From JBAXEO01 sp964541375 (lineage in GTDB: Bacteria > Actinomycetota > Coriobacteriia > Anaerosomatales > JAAXUF01), in NCBI GenBank assembly GCA_964541375.1, contig CAZIPT010000023.1, positions 1-31,634 on the forward strand: a stretch of 31,634 nt of DNA. Reading direction: 5' to 3'. The position numbers were made by a program, and so were the translations under genes. The notes beneath the pieces are model-generated. The model did not search any database and was not told the DNA's origin. It worked only from the letters and a program-made list of their open reading frames with translations. Shown piece by piece: positions 28,720 to 31,634 of the stretch (its first letter is position 1; each line of letters starts with the position of its first letter).

Positions 28720-30123
28720 ATGGATTCCGTCGCCGCAACCGCCCGTGCCGCCAGCGACCGCAGTGGCATGCTGCCCGAGGGCGCGCCAGTGCTCGCCATG
28801 GTCAGCGGCGGCGCAGATTCCGTCACGATGCTGCGGCTCTTGGCTGCCGGTGATCTCGGCCCGATCGGCGCGCTCTCGGTCCTCCACGTCAACCATCTGC
28901 TGCGCGGTGCTGACGCTGACGCGGACGCGGAGTTCGTCCGTGAACTGGGCGAGTCGCTCGGCATCGAGGTCCTCGTCGTGCGTTTCGACGTCGCCCAGTA
29001 CGCTGCGGTCGAAGGTCTCAACCTCGAAGACGCCGGGCGCCGCGTTCGCTACCGTTTCGCCGAGGAGGCGCTCGACGCCGCTTGCGAGGCCGCACGCGTG
29101 AGGCCCGAGCAGGGCAGGATCGCCGTTGCTCACACGCGTGACGACCGCATCGAGACGTTCCTGATGCGGGCGATCACGGGGGCAGGGGCGGGCGGCCTGT
29201 CTTCGATTCCCTACCGGCGCGGCCGCATCGTGCGCCCCTTGCTGGACTGCGACCGAGCTGACGTGCGCACTTATCTTGAGGACCTCGGCCAGCGGTGGCG
29301 CGAGGACGAATCCAACTCCGATACGTCTCGGCTGCGCGCACTCGTTCGGGCGAACATCGTGCCCGTCGCCGAGCAGGTCAACCCGGCGTTCCGCGAGACG
29401 CTCGCGCGCTCCATAGACCTGCTCGCTGCCGACGATGCACTGCTCTCGCGCCTCGCCGAGGACTTCTCGCGCGACTTCGCCGAAGTCACCGCCGACGGTC
29501 GTGTCGAATTCGACCGCGCGTTCATGGAGTCGCTCGATCCGGCGATGGCGCGGCGCACGGTTCGAAAGGCGTTGATCCGCGCGTTTCCGGAGGCTTCTCG
29601 GCTGGAGGCGTCGCACGTCGAAGCGCTCGTGGAAGGCTTGTCGGCGAACGCTTTTTCGCGCGACCTTCCGGGCGGACTGCGAGCGGAGACCGAGTACGGT
29701 AAACTGTTCGTCTCGCGAGCGGGCATCGAGCCGCTTGTGCTGGCACCTTGCTTGCTCCCGTTACCCGGCAACGCCGAGCTTGGCCGAGCCGGAACGATCG
29801 TGGCCGAGGTGGTCGAGCCCGCGGACATCGCCGGTGACGCCGATTCGATCACGATCGATGCAGGAGACGCACGTACGCTGGTCGTCGATGCGGTTCATCC
29901 TGGGGACAGGATTCGGCCGTTCGGGATGTCCGGATCGCGCAAGCTCTCCGACCTCCTCACCGACGCCAAAGTGCCGCGCAGGCTGCGTATGTCGGTTCCC
30001 GTCATCAGAGACGGAGAGCGGATCGTGTGGCTCGCGGGTGTTCGGATGAGCGACGACTACCGGGTTGGGCCCGGCACCAGGAGAGCCTTTCGGCTCACGT
30101 GGGACCGGGAGAGCGGCGACTAG
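28720..30123 (+). CDS. tilS: tRNA(Ile)-lysidine synthase
   Basis: The 467-residue protein has the PP-loop SGGADS at residues 29-34 (VLAMVSGGADSVTML). It also has VLHVNHLLRGADADADAEFVRELG, the IAVAHTRDDRIETFLMRAITGAG segment, and RPLLDCDRADVRTYLEDLGQRWREDESNSDTSRLRALVRANIVP. Together these identify TilS, which changes cytidine-34 of the AUA-reading tRNA to lysidine using ATP and lysine. The C-terminal TilS domain (DAVHPGDRIRPFGMSGSRKLSDLLTDAKVPRRLRMSVPVI) is intact. ATG 28720 begins MDSVAATARAAS; longer in-frame starts overlap the upstream gene. It precedes hpt and ftsH, an order conserved in many Gram-positive bacteria. Confidence 0.94.
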   Translation: MDSVAATARAASDRSGMLPEGAPVLAMVSGGADSVTMLRLLAAGDLGPIGALSVLHVNHLLRGADADADAEFVRELGESLGIEVLVVRFDVAQYAAVEGLNLEDAGRRVRYRFAEEALDAACEAARVRPEQGRIAVAHTRDDRIETFLMRAITGAGAGGLSSIPYRRGRIVRPLLDCDRADVRTYLEDLGQRWREDESNSDTSRLRALVRANIVPVAEQVNPAFRETLARSIDLLAADDALLSRLAEDFSRDFAEVTADGRVEFDRAFMESLDPAMARRTVRKALIRAFPEASRLEASHVEALVEGLSANAFSRDLPGGLRAETEYGKLFVSRAGIEPLVLAPCLLPLPGNAELGRAGTIVAEVVEPADIAGDADSITIDAGDARTLVVDAVHPGDRIRPFGMSGSRKLSDLLTDAKVPRRLRMSVPVIRDGERIVWLAGVRMSDDYRVGPGTRRAFRLTWDRESGD

Positions 30124-30160
30124 TGCCACGCGCGGTCGACGAAGGGACGTTTTAGGATCC

Positions 30161-30706
30161 ATGGAGCTTCATCCCGATCTCTCACACATTGTCCTGACCG
30201 AGGACGAGATCCAGAATCGCGTTGCCGAGCTCGGAGCCGAGATCAGTGCCGACTACGGCGACGAATCGGTCCTGATGATCGCGGTGCTTCGCGGCGCGGC
30301 CATCTTCGTCGCCGACCTATCCCGCGCGGTCACTTCGCCGGTCGAACTCGACTTCATGGCGGTTTCAAGCTACGGCTCGTCCACCAAGTCGTCGGGCGTC
30401 GTTCGCATCCTGAAGGACCTCGACGAGACCATCGAAGGGCGCAACGTCTTGGTGTGCGAGGACATCCTCGACACCGGGCTCACGCTCAAGTACCTGCTCA
30501 AGAACCTCGCCTCGCGCAGGCCCAAGTCACTCGAGGTCGTGGCGCTCCTGAGCAAAGAAGGCAAGCAGAGGGTACCTATTCAGTGTAAGTACGTCGGCTT
30601 CGACGTCGCAGACGAGTTCGTGGTCGGCTACGGACTGGACTACGCCGAGAAATACCGCAATCTACCGTACGTGGGCGTCCTGAAGCCCGCTATATACGCA
30701 GACTAG
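30161..30706 (+). CDS. hpt: Hypoxanthine phosphoribosyltransferase
   Basis: The 181-residue enzyme joins hypoxanthine or guanine to PRPP in purine salvage. It has LMIAVLRGAAIFVADL, the flexible-loop region MAVSSYGSSTKSSGVVRILKDLD, the PRPP-binding VLVCEDILDTGLTLKYLL, and the base-binding VADEFVVGYGLDYAEKYRNLPYVGVL. The length is typical. ATG 30161 follows AGGGACGTTTTAGGATCC with a 37-base gap from tilS. It could reuse the hypoxanthine set free by the futalosine pathway or by the phosphorylase encoded elsewhere in the window. Confidence 0.95.
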   Translation: MELHPDLSHIVLTEDEIQNRVAELGAEISADYGDESVLMIAVLRGAAIFVADLSRAVTSPVELDFMAVSSYGSSTKSSGVVRILKDLDETIEGRNVLVCEDILDTGLTLKYLLKNLASRRPKSLEVVALLSKEGKQRVPIQCKYVGFDVADEFVVGYGLDYAEKYRNLPYVGVLKPAIYAD

Positions 30707-30751
30707 CCAAACACCGGCGCTGCGGCTTACTCCCAAGGAGACTGGGTCACT

Positions 30752-31634
30752 GTGAACAAGAACTTCAGAACCGTCCTTCTCTATCTCGTCCTTCTGGCCG
30801 TGTTGGTCTGGGTCGTCATGGTGCAGCTCAACAAGAGCACCGACGGCCAGCCGAAGGCGCTTGCGACGAGTGAGTTCGTGACGGCGGTCAAGGACGGCCG
30901 CGTGCAGGACGTCACCTTCGTGGTGCGCGACAACAAGCTCGCGGGTCAGTATTGGGAGACCCTGAAGGCCAAAGAGGCCAAGGAGAAGCCCAAGGAGTTC
31001 ACCTCCGCATACGTGGGCACTGATACGCTTGCCGTGCTCATGGCCCAGCATCCGAACGTGACCTACACGGTGGACGCATCCGGTCCCAGCCCGTGGATCA
31101 CGATCCTCTCGTCGGTGCTGCCCATCCTGCTTCTGGTGTTCGTCATGTTCTTCTTCTTGAACCAGATGCAGGGCGGCAACTCCAAGATCATGAACTTCGG
31201 CAAGGCCAAGGCGAAACGCATGACGCGCGATCAGCCGCGCATCACGTTCAAGGACGTGGCCGGAGTCGACGAGGCCATCGAGGAACTCGAAGAGATCAAG
31301 GAGTTCCTGGCCAACCCGGGCAAGTTCCAGGCGCTGGGCGCCAAGATCCCCAAGGGCGTCTTGCTCGTAGGACCTCCGGGAACGGGCAAGACGCTGCTGG
31401 CCCGTGCCGTCGCCGGCGAGGCAGCGGTGCCGTTCTTCTCCATCTCCGGTTCCGACTTCGTCGAGATGTTCGTCGGCGTGGGAGCTTCGCGCGTCCGCGA
31501 CCTGTTCGAGCAGGCCAAGGCCGCCAGCCCCTGCATCATCTTCGTCGACGAGATCGACGCGGTCGGTCGCCAGCGTGGCGCCGGCCTCGGCGGCGGCCAC
31601 GACGAGCGCGAGCAGACCCTCAACCAGCTGCTGG
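30752..31634 (+). CDS. ftsH: ATP-dependent zinc metalloprotease FtsH (3' truncated by window)
   Basis: Translation from GTG 30752, behind AAGGAG, gives NKNFRTVLLYLVLLAVLVWVVMVQ (first membrane helix) and an extracytoplasmic domain of ~90 residues. A second helix follows (WITILSSVLPILLLVFVMFFFLNQMQ), then the AAA+ domain with TFKDVAGVDEAIEELEEIKEFL, Walker A GPPGTGKT and Walker B IIFVDEID, and the pore loop FVEMFVG. The frame is open at the window end, so the second region of homology and the HEXXH protease domain lie outside. FtsH degrades misassembled membrane proteins and some regulators. It follows hpt by 45 bases. Confidence 0.96.
   Translation, partial: MNKNFRTVLLYLVLLAVLVWVVMVQLNKSTDGQPKALATSEFVTAVKDGRVQDVTFVVRDNKLAGQYWETLKAKEAKEKPKEFTSAYVGTDTLAVLMAQHPNVTYTVDASGPSPWITILSSVLPILLLVFVMFFFLNQMQGGNSKIMNFGKAKAKRMTRDQPRITFKDVAGVDEAIEELEEIKEFLANPGKFQALGAKIPKGVLLVGPPGTGKTLLARAVAGEAAVPFFSISGSDFVEMFVGVGASRVRDLFEQAKAASPCIIFVDEIDAVGRQRGAGLGGGHDEREQTLNQLL

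Noticed and set aside
1..31634. CRISPR arrays, tRNA or rRNA genes, insertion sequences, prophage genes
   Set aside because: No regularly spaced repeats, tRNA-like cloverleaf with CCA context, transposase or integrase motifs were found on either strand.

Overview
The window is about 31.6 kb of GC-rich DNA with bacterial gene organisation: short gaps, many 4-base start/stop overlaps (ATGA, GTGA) and frequent GTG starts. The content fits an Actinomycetota lineage, possibly Coriobacteriia-like. It includes futalosine-pathway menaquinone synthesis, a type II NADH dehydrogenase, a tilS-hpt-ftsH cluster, an Rrf2/CysK pair, and U-tract-less GNRA-loop hairpins between transcription units. That placement is inferred from gene content and was not checked against a database. 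The first ~410 bases look foreign to the rest. They encode a fragment of a proteobacterial-type YcbB/LdtD L,D-transpeptidase that stops abruptly inside its catalytic domain and abuts a DUF1284 gene that also loses its expected end, so a chimeric join or rearrangement lies at about 407-450.

Layout, left to right: (1) LdtD fragment (+), then DUF1284 and a YycJ/WalJ-type metallo-beta-lactamase hydrolase (-), then a type II NADH dehydrogenase (-). (2) A thiol-redox pair (+): a glutaredoxin-like protein and an unusual fusion of a ferredoxin:thioredoxin reductase catalytic domain with a Rieske domain. (3) A NarL-type two-component system followed by a MacA/MacB-like efflux operon (+), whose adaptor gene is preceded by a Shine-Dalgarno-led 20-codon leader ORF. 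(4) A short NfeD-like membrane protein (-). (5) cysK and a CymR-like Rrf2 regulator (+). (6) A complete branched-chain amino acid ABC transporter livJ-H-M-G-F (+), with an inverted repeat over the livJ promoter and a hairpin between livJ and livH.

(7) A menaquinone/nucleoside-salvage block, mostly on the minus strand. It holds an aminodeoxyfutalosine-type deaminase and an MTAP-family phosphorylase, a DUF2750 protein (+), and then mqnE - lipoprotein - mqnA - mqnC as one leftward operon. (8) A glycine-betaine/osmoprotectant ABC transporter of OpuC type (+) with four genes. (9) A cysteine-rich C_GCAxxG_C_C-like protein, then tilS, hpt and the 5' part of ftsH (+), cut by the window end.

Functionally the window combines respiratory quinone supply (mqn genes), a quinone-reducing dehydrogenase, iron-sulfur/thiol redox proteins, cysteine synthesis and its regulator, and two nutrient or osmolyte importers. 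The deaminase, phosphorylase and Hpt could together recycle the purine nucleosides released by SAM-dependent reactions. The observations most worth following are the FTR-Rieske fusion, the lipoprotein embedded in the menaquinone operon, the MTAP/deaminase pair in place of an obvious mqnB, the leader ORF before the efflux adaptor, and the edge junction. I saw no CRISPR array, tRNA, rRNA, insertion sequence or phage gene. No gene-free stretch exceeds about 300 bases.
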